This document shows positions 44,434 to 52,991 of a stretch of 64,000 nucleotides of DNA, in pieces. How positions within the stretch are numbered: the stretch's first letter is position 1; each line of letters opens with the position of its first letter. The notes under the pieces were generated by a model. The model did not search any database, had not been told where the DNA came from, and saw only the letters and a list, made by a program, of their open reading frames with translations. The position numbers and the translations under genes were made by a program. Source of the DNA: Gordonibacter massiliensis (ex Traore et al. 2017) (GTDB taxonomy: Bacteria; Actinomycetota; Coriobacteriia; Coriobacteriales; Eggerthellaceae); contig LT827128.1 in the NCBI GenBank assembly GCA_900170005.1, forward strand, positions 1,488,001-1,552,000, given 5' to 3'.

Positions 44434-45536
44434 CAGCTGCACAATTCCGCTTGAAGAAATGCAATAGAATGATATCTTTGTTTTGAAATAATCTCATTCG
44501 CATTCGAAAAATCAATCGGATCTTCGGCTATTGCAAAATTGGCTGGCGAACGTACGGCCCTATGGGACAGCCCCGTCATACGTAGAAGGCTTTCGTTCCT
44601 TTCCGAAGTTCCATTAGCTGGCAAAATTTCAACAAACGGAACATTGAACAGCAAAGAAAAAACGGTGCCGTGAAATGAATCCGTGACGACGCATTTTGCC
44701 TTTTTTATCAACGATAGGAACTCATCAACTTTTGGAAGATATTTGAATTTTCCAGGTCTTGTTATTTGATGCAACACGGGAGAAACCCGAACAAGTTTAG
44801 TACCCAGCCTTTTTGAGACATCGCAAGCGCAATCGTCTACCAGCTTATTATTGTGTATCTGATATACAAGGACGTAGTCGCCAATCGACTTGCTTGAGGT
44901 GAAACTATCCCATTCTCTCCTGTCGAGCAAAAGCGTTGGATCCAGCACCTGCGTTGATTCATAGCCCCAATCTGCAATTCTTTTTACTGCGGAGTCTTCT
45001 CGAACACCTAGCCAAGAGTATTCTGCCAATTCTGCGCAGAATACTTTCTCTGCTTCTTCAGAGGACACCTCTCTACCAAAACTTGCCGCATAGGCAATTT
45101 TTTTACTATTGTCTGGAGCAAACGAAAGAAGATAGGCTCGATCGCAGTCATCCAAGACCATGGGCCCCCAAACTTGATCGCTGCCGGTCATGTAAATGTC
45201 AGCAGGTGGCAAGTCAGTGCAAAGCTCCTCGAAAGAAGTATATCTCCGAGTTAGATTTAGGTAGCGGTTTCGTTCATTTGCAAAAGACAATCCCGCCGCT
45301 ATGCTTTCAGGTTGACGAAGGGCAAGATACAACAAACGCTTTATTGTAGACGAATTCCAGTTCTGCTTACCTTTAAGAAGAGATGGTTCTATTTTCAATA
45401 TACTTTCGTCTGCGCGAATATAATCCACTATTAAACAGTTGTGCCCCATATCTTCTAGTACTCTTTGTGTGGCTATAGCCTGCAAGAGAGAACCGTAATT
45501 TGCTACAGCATGACGGGTAATAACTAGAACTTTCAA
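44433..45536 (-). CDS. Polysaccharide pyruvyltransferase family protein
   Basis: 367 residues from a TTG at 45536. The family pattern is clear: N-terminal NYGSLLQAIATQRVLEDMGH, YMTGSDQVWGPMV near residues 112-124, YAASFGREVSS, VREDSAVKRI, and DSFHGTVFSLLFNVPFV near 285-302. Family members put pyruvate ketals on sugars, giving the polymer negative charge. It forms an overlapping pair with the FrhB-like gene downstream. The ribosome site is weak (GGAG 10 bp upstream), and 68 bp separate it from the radical SAM gene end. Confidence 0.88.
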   Translation of the reverse strand: MKVLVITRHAVANYGSLLQAIATQRVLEDMGHNCLIVDYIRADESILKIEPSLLKGKQNWNSSTIKRLLYLALRQPESIAAGLSFANERNRYLNLTRRYTSFEELCTDLPPADIYMTGSDQVWGPMVLDDCDRAYLLSFAPDNSKKIAYAASFGREVSSEEAEKVFCAELAEYSWLGVREDSAVKRIADWGYESTQVLDPTLLLDRREWDSFTSSKSIGDYVLVYQIHNNKLVDDCACDVSKRLGTKLVRVSPVLHQITRPGKFKYLPKVDEFLSLIKKAKCVVTDSFHGTVFSLLFNVPFVEILPANGTSERNESLLRMTGLSHRAVRSPANFAIAEDPIDFSNANEIISKQRYHSIAFLQAELCS

Positions 45537-45604
45537 TTAAAACGCTCTCCAGACTCATAAGTTACCTTTTGATTTCAATTACTAAAACAAGCTTTTTGCA
45601 TTTT

Positions 45605-46744
45605 TCACTTGCAGCGCCTCGACTGTTTCGAAAGAGCTGCGTCATATTTTGATGCTTCGGGGAGACCATCATTTACTGCGGCGTGCGTATTGCAGGTCGA
45701 ACAAGCATCGAGCTGCTCCTTCGTCACCCCGCCTTCCTCGTAATCGCGCACGACCTTAAGCTCGTGCATGTCGTATTTCTTGCCGAGTTTGAGCTTGTGG
45801 CGCAATACCCACCACGCCGGCTTCCAGATGTACTTGTGCATGGCTGGGCTTGCCGAGCCGATCATCCAGCAGGCCCGGTCACAGCGGCGCACCTTGGCGC
45901 GCACGGCATCCGCTTGCGGGGAGTTCCACAACTCGTCCCATGACTGGGTTTTAAGGTTTCCCATGACTTCTTTGTCCTCGGTGCCGTTGCAGGGCATCAC
46001 GTCGCCGTAAGGATCGATGAAGAACGTGTCGAAAGCCATATCGCAGGGCAGCAATCGTGGTTGGCCGTAAATGTAATTGATGAGCCCGTGGTTGAAATAT
46101 GCCCGAAACCATTTCTTGGGGCTATTCGATTTAAGCAGTTCGTTTACCAGATCTTCGATGCTTCGCGCCACCATAGGCCGGTCGTTGATTATATTTTTCG
46201 CCTCGACGAAGTAGAAGCTGTTGTGCAAACTTGCCGTGGCGAACTCCATGCCCATTTCATCGGATATGCGATAAAGCGGCGCGATATCCGCAGCGTTACG
46301 ATCCTGGATGGTCATACCGAAGCCGACATCGGGGTGCTTCATCTCAACAAGCTTCTTGAGCGTGGAGTAGCCTCGCTCAAAGCCGTTCTCTAAACCACGG
46401 ATGTCGTCATTGGTCTGCCGCAGGCCCTCGATGGATATGCGGATGCCCACTTGGGGAAACTCTTCGCACAGTTCGATAATGCGATCGGTGAAGAAGCCGT
46501 TGGTGGAAATGACGATGCGGTCGGACTTTTTGAAGAGCTCACGCACGATGTCGTTCAGGTCCGTTCTGATAAACGGCTCGCCTCCCGTGATATTGGTGAA
46601 GTACATCGAGGGCAGCTTCTCGATCGTCTCAAGAGAAATCTCATCCTCCGGCCTACTCGGCGCTTTGTAGCGATTGCACATGCTGCAACGCGCGTTGCAG
46701 CGATACGTTACGATAACGGTGCCGTTGAGTTTCTTGTCGGCCAT
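45605..46744 (-). CDS. Radical SAM/SPASM-like enzyme
   Basis: 379 residues. C16-x3-C20-x2-C23 (TYRCNARCSMC) binds the SAM [4Fe-4S] cluster, NITGGEPFIR is the SAM-binding GGE motif, and later Cys (LLPCDMAF, VMPCNG, RRCDRACWM, CSTCNTH) can hold auxiliary clusters as in SPASM proteins. Its ATG overlaps the previous stop as TGATG, so it belongs to the polysaccharide operon. A role in modifying a sugar, lipid carrier or peptide is inferred; the tail after residue 300 (WKPAWWVLRHKLKL) is unlike ordinary SPASM enzymes. Confidence 0.88.
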   Translation of the reverse strand: MADKKLNGTVIVTYRCNARCSMCNRYKAPSRPEDEISLETIEKLPSMYFTNITGGEPFIRTDLNDIVRELFKKSDRIVISTNGFFTDRIIELCEEFPQVGIRISIEGLRQTNDDIRGLENGFERGYSTLKKLVEMKHPDVGFGMTIQDRNAADIAPLYRISDEMGMEFATASLHNSFYFVEAKNIINDRPMVARSIEDLVNELLKSNSPKKWFRAYFNHGLINYIYGQPRLLPCDMAFDTFFIDPYGDVMPCNGTEDKEVMGNLKTQSWDELWNSPQADAVRAKVRRCDRACWMIGSASPAMHKYIWKPAWWVLRHKLKLGKKYDMHELKVVRDYEEGGVTKEQLDACSTCNTHAAVNDGLPEASKYDAALSKQSRRCK

Positions 46745-47961
46745 CAATTGATCCTCTCCAAAGATTTGGAGAGAGCGGCCGCATAATCGCGGGCAACTTT
46801 ATCCCATGAATACCTTTCGACGATGGCGTTTCGGGCAGTTTTCGAAAGCTCGATCCAATCGCTTGGCGGCAGAGAGAGAATTTTATCGAGGCATTCTGTG
46901 AACCCCACGTCCGAATGGTAGTCGATGAGTCCTTCGTCGGGCTCAGCAATAGACACGACCCGTGCCGACCCGTTGCGAATAGTAGGAATGCCGCAGGAAA
47001 GTGCCTCCAGAAGAGATACGCTGAAGGCTTCGTATTCAGAGGGGAACACGAAGCCTTCAGACGCAGCATAGAGTTCCGCCAGCTCTGCTCCGGGTCTCTT
47101 TTCTCCAAGGTAACTTACCTGGCCATCGATACCAGCGTTCCGGCAATACTCGACGACCTCGTCCGCATAAGCGCGGTCGACAACCCCACCGGCATATCCG
47201 AAGCAAAGGCTTGCATCAGCTTTCATCAGCGGCTCCAATGCCTTGACAGAGCGAAGTTGACCTTTGTTGGGGCATACCGAACCGCACTGGAACACGTATC
47301 TCGTTCCTGCGCCAAAATACTTTTCGCTAACAAGACGTGCCTCTCTTCGTGAAATGGGGTGATACGTGGCAACATCTACGCCGTTCGCGATAGGGACGAC
47401 AGCTTCAGGACGAACATTGGCATGTTCGATAAGATTTTCTACCGTCTTCTTATTCAAGGCAAAAACCAGATCGGCGCTCTTCTGCGCGCTCGCCTCTTGA
47501 AAATACTTCTTCCTGATTGTCGACTCTATTTGTTCCCAGTCGCCGTTCCATGCGCCGCTATGATTTGTGTAAGCAACAAGAGCCTTGGAGCGCGAGCGCT
47601 TCGGCACTAACCGATAGAAGAAATAGGCGTTGTATTGGTTGTGAAAATGAAGGACGACCTTATCCGTCTCTTTTTCGAGCAAGCGCTTGAGGGTCCTCGC
47701 AAGCTCAATGGAATAGACAACACGTTTGAGTTTGTGCTTGACTCCGAGAGCCGCATCGGTGTCCGAAAAGCCCCTCGGCATGGGCACCTCGACGATACCG
47801 AGATCCGTTGGAAGGCGTCCGGCATCCGCGATGTCGACGACCGTTACGTCATGATTTCGATTGATCAACGCGTGCGACAGGTTTTCAACCACGATTTCGG
47901 TAGCCGCACCCTTGTTCGCAGGTATCGACGTGTAGCCGGTCCCAATTTCGAAAATTTTCAC
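46744..47961 (-). CDS. Glycosyltransferase, GT4-like
   Basis: 405 residues from GTG 47961 (AAAGGAGG upstream; GTGA overlap with the previous stop). N-terminal GTGYTSIPANKGAATEIVVE with a Gly-rich loop, central YVFQCGSVCPNKGQLRSVKA, and the catalytic acidic pair SEYEAFSVSLLEALSCGIPT mark a retaining GT4 enzyme. The longer upstream reading lies inside the next gene and is rejected. Sugar donor unknown. Confidence 0.9.
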   Translation of the reverse strand: MKIFEIGTGYTSIPANKGAATEIVVENLSHALINRNHDVTVVDIADAGRLPTDLGIVEVPMPRGFSDTDAALGVKHKLKRVVYSIELARTLKRLLEKETDKVVLHFHNQYNAYFFYRLVPKRSRSKALVAYTNHSGAWNGDWEQIESTIRKKYFQEASAQKSADLVFALNKKTVENLIEHANVRPEAVVPIANGVDVATYHPISRREARLVSEKYFGAGTRYVFQCGSVCPNKGQLRSVKALEPLMKADASLCFGYAGGVVDRAYADEVVEYCRNAGIDGQVSYLGEKRPGAELAELYAASEGFVFPSEYEAFSVSLLEALSCGIPTIRNGSARVVSIAEPDEGLIDYHSDVGFTECLDKILSLPPSDWIELSKTARNAIVERYSWDKVARDYAAALSKSLERIN

Positions 47962-49190
47962 CGGCAATCCTCCTTTGCGTCCCCCTCGATAGCCGATTCG
48001 TAAACGCTCGTCAGCTCTCGCAAATACCTCGCGGGCGACATGGGCTCGAAAGTCGCGCAGTTCGCAGCGTAGCGTGCAAGTCTGTCGGGGTCGTTCCAAA
48101 GGGAGACGAGCTTTTGCTCAAGATCGCCCGGGTTGCGAAATTCGAACAGCTCGCCGGTCACGCCGTCACTCACCAGTTCTGGAATTCCGCCGACATTCGC
48201 CCCGAGCACCGGCGTACCGCAGCAGAGTGCCTCGAGAACCGCAAACGGCGAGTTCTCGAGGCACTCTGACGGCGTTGCCGCCAGAGTGCCTCGCCGAACT
48301 ATTTCCTTGAGGCGCTCTCCTGTGTTGAACCCCAAATCCTCGACGTTGGGAATTCCTTGCATAGCCGAAGACAACGGACCCTTCCCTGCGAATTTGAACT
48401 GGATCTCGGGATGCCTTCTCGCGATGTCGAGCAACGTTCCCACCCCCTTATCTCGGTTGTATGCACCGAGATACAGAACGTATCGCTCTTTTTCAGACGT
48501 ACATCGTTCCAAATTGGAGAAATTGGCAATATGCACGGTTCGACCCTGAAAGTCCTCGACTTCGTCGAACTTCCTCTTCATGAACGCACTAGGACACACG
48601 ACTTTGTCAAGCCTGCGATAAACATGTCCGCGAGCCCAGTATCCCGCTTCTATGGCGGCAATGACGCTTTTAGCACGCCCCCCTCGGGTGCAGCCTCGAA
48701 GCGCACAACGGACAAAGCGCCTATCGAGGCACATATCGCAAACCTCATACGTTCGATTGTTCATACACCCGTCGCACGGAACCACAGAATGGTAATCGTG
48801 CATGGTCATGATGAGTGCTACGGGCTTCGCTGCCGACCTTTTATACTCGTGCGAGGTTTCGATGACCGAGGGCGTCAGATGGTAATGGATATTATTGAAA
48901 TGAATCACGTCAGGCTTATACGCGCTGAGCAGCTTGGACATAAGACGGGCGTTTGTTTTGGAATCGATCACGCTAGCGACGCTTTCGATTTTCCCTCCAC
49001 CTTGCTTTCTGTCGAATTCGATCCTAGGCGCGTACACGCCCCATTCGTTTCCAACAACACGATCAGGGTCGTCCATACCGAAGTATTGGACTTCGTGGCC
49101 GGCTTCTTTAAGCAAGCCTCCCAAGCCAATAACATACGTTTCGACTCCACCACGTCGCACGAGAAACTTGCTAACCAAAAGGACCTTCAT
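47958..49190 (-). CDS. Glycosyltransferase, GT4-like, Cys-rich central insert
   Basis: 410 residues from ATG 49190 (ATGA overlap with the upstream stop). FLVRRGGVETYVIGL at the N-terminus, LYLGAYNRDKGVGTLLDIA in the donor domain and SECLENSPFAVLEALCCGTP as acidic pair. Residues about 150-185 hold CDGC, CDMC and CALRGC, a likely zinc or disulfide knuckle seen in a GT4 subgroup with glycan specificity unknown. Confidence 0.9.
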   Translation of the reverse strand: MKVLLVSKFLVRRGGVETYVIGLGGLLKEAGHEVQYFGMDDPDRVVGNEWGVYAPRIEFDRKQGGGKIESVASVIDSKTNARLMSKLLSAYKPDVIHFNNIHYHLTPSVIETSHEYKRSAAKPVALIMTMHDYHSVVPCDGCMNNRTYEVCDMCLDRRFVRCALRGCTRGGRAKSVIAAIEAGYWARGHVYRRLDKVVCPSAFMKRKFDEVEDFQGRTVHIANFSNLERCTSEKERYVLYLGAYNRDKGVGTLLDIARRHPEIQFKFAGKGPLSSAMQGIPNVEDLGFNTGERLKEIVRRGTLAATPSECLENSPFAVLEALCCGTPVLGANVGGIPELVSDGVTGELFEFRNPGDLEQKLVSLWNDPDRLARYAANCATFEPMSPARYLRELTSVYESAIEGDAKEDCR

Positions 49191-50338
49191 TGGCCGAAAA
49201 ACTCCCGAGCGCTTCCACGCTCCATCCGCACGCAACCTGAGAGCAATCCCTCGTACAGATCAAGCGTTTCGGACACCACCGTATCCCAGCCGAAGCTTTC
49301 CGCACGTAAAAGAGCTTTTTTTGAAAACGCAGAAACTTTTGCAGGGTTCTCCAGAAGCAGCCCAAGCTCAACTTCAAGAGATGTCGAATTCCCTGACTCA
49401 AATGTCGCACCGGCATTTCCCAACACTTCGGCACACTCGGAAATATTGCTGGTCAAACAGCACCGGCCATACGACATGGCTTCAAGAAGGCTTATAGGCA
49501 TTCCTTCAACATCGGAAGGCAGAACATATACATAAGCATTCGAGTAAAGCTCTTCGAGCTCGCGGCCTTGCACGAAACCAGTGAAAACGATCCTTTTATC
49601 ATCTTTGGCCAAAGCCCGCATTTCGTCATAATAGCCTCGCGAGTCAGACTGGCCTCCTGCCACCACCAGCCTCTTATCAGTTCTCAATTCCCCGAACGCC
49701 TCGATGAGGTAATGCACGCCTTTTTCAGGGACAATACGTCCGAGAAACAGCACGTATGACCCTTCTGACAAGCCGTACTTTTTCGAAATGACACTCGCCG
49801 CCAAACATTCCTTTGAATCTATCCCATTGGGAATGAGGCGGGTTGCACGACCATATTTTTCTTCGAAGTAGCACTGCATGTTGCGACTGAGGACGATCAC
49901 CTCATCAGCCCGCTTAGCTGCCGTCTTTTCGCCTCGCTTCAAATACCAAGAAGCGAGGCGGCCCCATTTGGCGCGCTGCCAATCAAGGCCGTGGATGGTC
50001 GCTACGGTGCGCACACCAGCAAGCCTCACCAGCGGGATCATCGCGCAGGGTCCTTCTGCGTGGAAGTGGGCCACATCAGGGCGGCTTTTGGCTACGGCTA
50101 GGGCCGCCGAAAAAGACGCCGTCATTGCCGCAAGACCCTTTTTATTGATCGTCGGCACCGTTTTGATCGCAATGCCTTCGAAAGAAGAAGACTTAGCTTG
50201 CATTCCGCCTTCCCGGCGATTGTAAACCGTCACCTCATGCCCAAGCTTCGCCATACGCGAGGCCAGCTCGCCTACAACAACTTCCACGCCGCCTTCGCGC
50301 GAAGGAATGCGCTTATGCCCCAACATGGCAATGCGCAT
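49187..50338 (-). CDS. Glycosyltransferase, GT4-like (rhamnosyl-type)
   Basis: 383 residues. MRIAMLGHKRIPSREGGVEV at the N-terminus, FHAEGPCAMIPLVRLAG, TIHGLDWQRAKWG, VLFLGRIVPEKGVHYLIEAF and the acidic pair SDVEGMPISLLEAMSYG. The N-terminal signature with GLDWxRxKWG is that of GT4 enzymes acting right after the priming step, often rhamnosyltransferases. Its ATG abuts the stop of the priming transferase (TAGATG), consistent with adding the second sugar. Confidence 0.92.
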   Translation of the reverse strand: MRIAMLGHKRIPSREGGVEVVVGELASRMAKLGHEVTVYNRREGGMQAKSSSFEGIAIKTVPTINKKGLAAMTASFSAALAVAKSRPDVAHFHAEGPCAMIPLVRLAGVRTVATIHGLDWQRAKWGRLASWYLKRGEKTAAKRADEVIVLSRNMQCYFEEKYGRATRLIPNGIDSKECLAASVISKKYGLSEGSYVLFLGRIVPEKGVHYLIEAFGELRTDKRLVVAGGQSDSRGYYDEMRALAKDDKRIVFTGFVQGRELEELYSNAYVYVLPSDVEGMPISLLEAMSYGRCCLTSNISECAEVLGNAGATFESGNSTSLEVELGLLLENPAKVSAFSKKALLRAESFGWDTVVSETLDLYEGLLSGCVRMERGSAREFFGQ

Positions 50339-51133
50339 CTAACACGCCCCTTTGCCGGAAAACATGACGGAAACCGTCTTCTCAATCACTTTGAGATCAA
50401 CAGAAAACGACCTTTCCTTGATGTATTTGATATCCAACTCCACCATGTCATCGAACGAGGTTTCGCTACGGCCCGATATCTGCCAATAGCCGGTGAGACC
50501 GGGTTTCACCGACAGGCGACGCATGGCGCGCTCGCCGTACTGGGAGACTTCGTTTGGCAGAGGCGGGCGGGGGCCCACCGTGGAGAGCTGGCCAAGTAAG
50601 CAGTTCACGAACTGGGGAAGCTCGTCGATGGAGTGCTTGCGGATGAAACGGCCGATGCGCGTCACGCGTGGGTCGTCTTTGATCTTGAACAGCGGTCCGT
50701 CGGCCTCGTTCATTTCCTGCAGCTCCGGCAGACGCTCATCAGCGTCGGCGTACATGCTGCGAAACTTGTACATGTCGAAGGTCACTACCTTGCCGTCGGC
50801 GCCGATGCGACCGACGCGCTTTTGGGAGTAGATCGGGCTGCCTGGCGATTCCAGGCGGATGGCGATGCATAGGATGATCGAAGGAATGAGCAGCAACGCT
50901 ATTGCCGTCGCGCTGAACACGATATCGAACGCCCGCTTCGCAACCCGGTAGCCTATGTGCCCCTTCGCATGCGCACCGTCCGCCTCGCCGAACGCGACCG
51001 GCTCGGCGGCTACCTCGCACGGCAATGCGCCCTCGTCGAAGGCAAGCTCATCCGTTGGCTCCATCTCCTGCATGAAGTAGCGACCGCAGCGGTCAGCACC
51101 CCCCCCCCCCGTCGGGCGGTGGGACTGCGTCAC
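50339..51133 (-). CDS. Priming sugar-phosphate transferase with G12 tract at the start
   Basis: 264 residues from GTG 51133, which overlaps the LoaP stop (GTGA) and has GAGGA 8 bp upstream. Polyisoprenyl-phosphate hexose-1-phosphate transferase (bacterial sugar transferase family): one membrane hairpin (FDIVFSATAIALLLIPSI), IYSQKRVGRIG, TFDMYKFRSM, DPRVTRIGRFIRKHSIDELP, GPRPPLP and KPGLTGYWQISGRS. It loads the first sugar-phosphate on the lipid carrier, so all later steps depend on it. Codons 8-12 are a run of twelve G; with 13 G a TGA follows at once, with 11 G a TAG about 30 codons on. ATG codons at 51073 and 51064 are in frame after the tract and could give a shorter product, but ribosome sites there are poor. 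Confidence 0.9.
   Translation of the reverse strand: MTQSHRPTGGGGADRCGRYFMQEMEPTDELAFDEGALPCEVAAEPVAFGEADGAHAKGHIGYRVAKRAFDIVFSATAIALLLIPSIILCIAIRLESPGSPIYSQKRVGRIGADGKVVTFDMYKFRSMYADADERLPELQEMNEADGPLFKIKDDPRVTRIGRFIRKHSIDELPQFVNCLLGQLSTVGPRPPLPNEVSQYGERAMRRLSVKPGLTGYWQISGRSETSFDDMVELDIKYIKERSFSVDLKVIEKTVSVMFSGKGAC
51099..51110 (-). repeat. G12 homopolymer at the start of the sugar transferase gene
   Basis: Twelve G on the minus strand, codons 8-12 of the gene. The only tract of this length in the window and a classic slippage target. Confidence 0.9.
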
Positions 51134-51642
51134 GCGGTCTTCCTCACTACTTCCAAGCCCACGCTGGCGGGGACGGTGCGGCCGAACAGCGTCACGTCCA
51201 AGTAGGCGCGGCGCTTGTGGCGGTCGATCTTGCGGATGTCGGCCTCGAAGCCCATGAGCGGGCCGCGCGTGACCGTGACCTTGTCGCCTTTGATGTAGCC
51301 CTCGCTCATGCGCACGATGTGCTCGCCGTCCATGAACGACAGGAACCAGTCCTGCTCTTTTTCCGTCAACGGGAAGAACGAGTTCTCCTCGTTGCCCAGC
51401 AGGCGGATGGGCATGGGCACCCGCAAAAGCTCCTTGTTGAGCTCTTCGGCGTCGCTCGTGACGAAGAACAGGTAGCCGGGGAACAGCAGTCGTTTGACCA
51501 GCCGCCACTCGCCGTGGATGCACCACATGGTCTCGTATTCGGGCATGAAGCACTCCTCCAAGACGTCCGGGGATACCAAGCGGCGGCAAAGATCGCGCGT
51601 GGCGGCTTCGCGTCCCGCTTGCACCTGCGCCACGTACCACAT
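51130..51642 (-). CDS. loaP: NusG-like processive antiterminator, LoaP type
   Basis: 170 residues from ATG 51642 with AAAGGAG upstream. NGN domain (MWYVAQVQAGREAATRDL, LLFPGYLFFVTSD) and C-terminal KOW motif (VTVTRGPLMGFEADIRKID), and a length like LoaP proteins. LoaP is a specialised NusG paralogue that lets polymerase read through terminators in long polysaccharide or antibiotic operons. It is first in this 12-kb operon, and a nested hairpin lies in its leader. Chromosomal NusG is longer and sits in the secE-rplK locus, so this is not nusG. Confidence 0.92.
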   Translation of the reverse strand: MWYVAQVQAGREAATRDLCRRLVSPDVLEECFMPEYETMWCIHGEWRLVKRLLFPGYLFFVTSDAEELNKELLRVPMPIRLLGNEENSFFPLTEKEQDWFLSFMDGEHIVRMSEGYIKGDKVTVTRGPLMGFEADIRKIDRHKRRAYLDVTLFGRTVPASVGLEVVRKTA

Positions 51643-51675
51643 CGCCTGCTCCTTTCCCGCCGTCCGAGGTTCCGC

Positions 51676-51762
51676 CAAAAGAAAAGAGGATGAACAGCTG
51701 CATGCCTCTCTCTTCCCGGCCCTCGGCCGGAAGGGAAATCGCCTGCACCTATTCATCCTCTT
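51676..51762 (-). terminator. Nested leader hairpin with T-tract ahead of loaP
   Basis: On the minus strand AAGAGGATGAA (51762-51752) pairs with TTCATCCTCTT (51694-51684), enclosing an inner stem CTTCCGGCC/GGCCGGGAAG (51733-51712), and is followed by TTCTTTTGG. This resembles an attenuator in the capsule operon leader and a target for LoaP. Confidence 0.65.
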
Positions 51763-51820
51763 GTCGATCGACGGAACGCGCTTCGCGACGATTGCGTCAT
51801 CTCAAGATATGTTCGTTTCC

Positions 51821-51848
51821 TCGTATGTTGTATTTACACAACATACGA
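51821..51848. promoter_or_regulatory. Perfect 28-bp inverted-repeat operator (site 1)
   Basis: Arms TCGTATGTTGT and ACAACATACGA, spacer ATTTAC, between loaP and the divergent XRE gene. Probable binding site of that regulator. Confidence 0.7.
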
Positions 51849-51900
51849 AGGCCAAAGAAAAGGCGCAGGGCGCCTTTCAATTGGGCAACGACTTCGGCAA

Positions 51901-51933
51901 TGTTGTATATAGTCCGTTGTTATACATACAACA
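51901..51933. promoter_or_regulatory. Related inverted-repeat operator (site 2)
   Basis: Arms TGTTGTAT and ATACAACA with a 17-bp spacer that holds TATACA as a possible -10 for the XRE gene. It shares the TGTTGTA half-site with site 1, which suggests autoregulation. Confidence 0.55.
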
Positions 51934-51951
51934 CACCCGTAGTCTGCGTTC

Positions 51952-52188
51952 ATGCGAAATTTACTGCAAACAAAAGTGGGCCTTAGGATCAAGGACCTGC
52001 GCGCAGCCGCCGGGCTCAGTCAAGAGCGGTTCGCCTTGAAGATTGGCATGGACCGCACGTACCTGGCCTCCATCGAAGTCGGCGACCGCAACGTCACGCT
52101 GCAGAACCTCTCAAAAATCGCCAACGGCTTCGACATGACCCTGTCGGAGTTCTTCGAGGGCATTCCCCGTATCGCTCCGAACGAGTAG
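51952..52188 (+). CDS. XRE-type (Cro/C1) regulator divergent from the capsule operon
   Basis: 78 residues. Helix-turn-helix: VGLRIKDLRAAAGLSQERFA, LKIGMDRTYLASIEVGDRNV, TLQNLSKIANGFDMTLSEFF. The fold and spacing are of the phage-repressor type. It is divergent from loaP and the 310-bp gap holds two related inverted repeats, so it very likely controls the capsule promoter and itself. It begins MRNLLQTKV; a clear ribosome site is not visible, and the transcript may start close to the ATG. From 52189 to 52410 I see no gene. Confidence 0.85.
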   Translation: MRNLLQTKVGLRIKDLRAAAGLSQERFALKIGMDRTYLASIEVGDRNVTLQNLSKIANGFDMTLSEFFEGIPRIAPNE

Positions 52189-52410
52189 CAAACCGCGCCG
52201 CGTTTCGCACTCGGCGTATCGATTATAGATAAACAGTTGTATAAAAGCAACAATTGAGTAACAGAGTCGCGGGCAAGCGGTAGGGGGAAAGACCGGCGAA
52301 ACACGTTCCCTCCTCCGCCGCAGCAGCAGAAACATCAGGAGAATGCGGTTCCCCGCGCCTTGTGCTACGCTGTTCGGGAAACAAGCCATCGTCCCCCGGA
52401 GGATCCGACC

Positions 52411-52899
52411 ATGCTCAAGGAACGCGACCACAAGACGAACGCCATGCGCGTGCTGGACGCGGCGGGAACGCCGTACGAGGCGCGGTTCTTCGAATGCCCG
52501 GAGGCGCTCTCCGGCACGGAGGTGGCGAGCCTGCTGGGCCTCGACCAGGACCGCGTGTTCAAGACGCTGGTCACGCAGGGCAAATCGGGCGAGCACTACG
52601 TGTTCATGATCCCCGTGGCGTGCGAGTTGGACCTGAAGAAGGCCGCCGCTGCCGTGGGCGAGAAGGCCGTGGCCATGGTCAAGTCGCGCGACCTGCTGCC
52701 GCTCACCGGCTACGTGCACGGCGGCTGCTCCCCCATCGCCATGCTGAAGCAGTTCCCCACCGTCATCGACGAGACGGCGGACCTTTACGAGCGCATCGCG
52801 TTCTCGGGCGGGCGCATAGGCTGCCAGGTGGAGATGGCGCCGGGCGACCTCGGCCGCGTGGTCGAGCCGCTCTCCCGCGCCGACCTGACGGTGGTGTGA
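52411..52899 (+). CDS. ybaK: Cys-tRNA(Pro)/Cys-tRNA(Cys) deacylase YbaK
   Basis: 162 residues. Hydrolyses mischarged Cys-tRNA(Pro). ALSGTEVASLLGLDQDRVFKTL, VACELDLKKAAAAVGEKAV and LTGYVHGGCSPIAMLK are the diagnostic segments of the YbaK/EbsC family. The ATG at 52411 follows GGAGGA; an upstream in-frame extension has no ribosome site. Monocistronic. Confidence 0.93.
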   Translation: MLKERDHKTNAMRVLDAAGTPYEARFFECPEALSGTEVASLLGLDQDRVFKTLVTQGKSGEHYVFMIPVACELDLKKAAAAVGEKAVAMVKSRDLLPLTGYVHGGCSPIAMLKQFPTVIDETADLYERIAFSGGRIGCQVEMAPGDLGRVVEPLSRADLTVV

Positions 52900-52930
52900 G
52901 GCCGGCCGCCCGGCAAAACGCGCTTGAACG

Positions 52931-52969
52931 AAAAACGACCCCGCCACCTTCGAGGGCAGCGGAGTCGTT
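52931..52969 (-). terminator. Terminator of the L,D-transpeptidase gene
   Basis: Minus-strand AACGACTCCGC...GCGGGGTCGTT with a CTCGAA loop and TTTTTCG tail. Also lies just after ybaK and may serve both. Confidence 0.8.
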
Positions 52970-52991
52970 CGATCGGCAAGTCGGTCCGATC

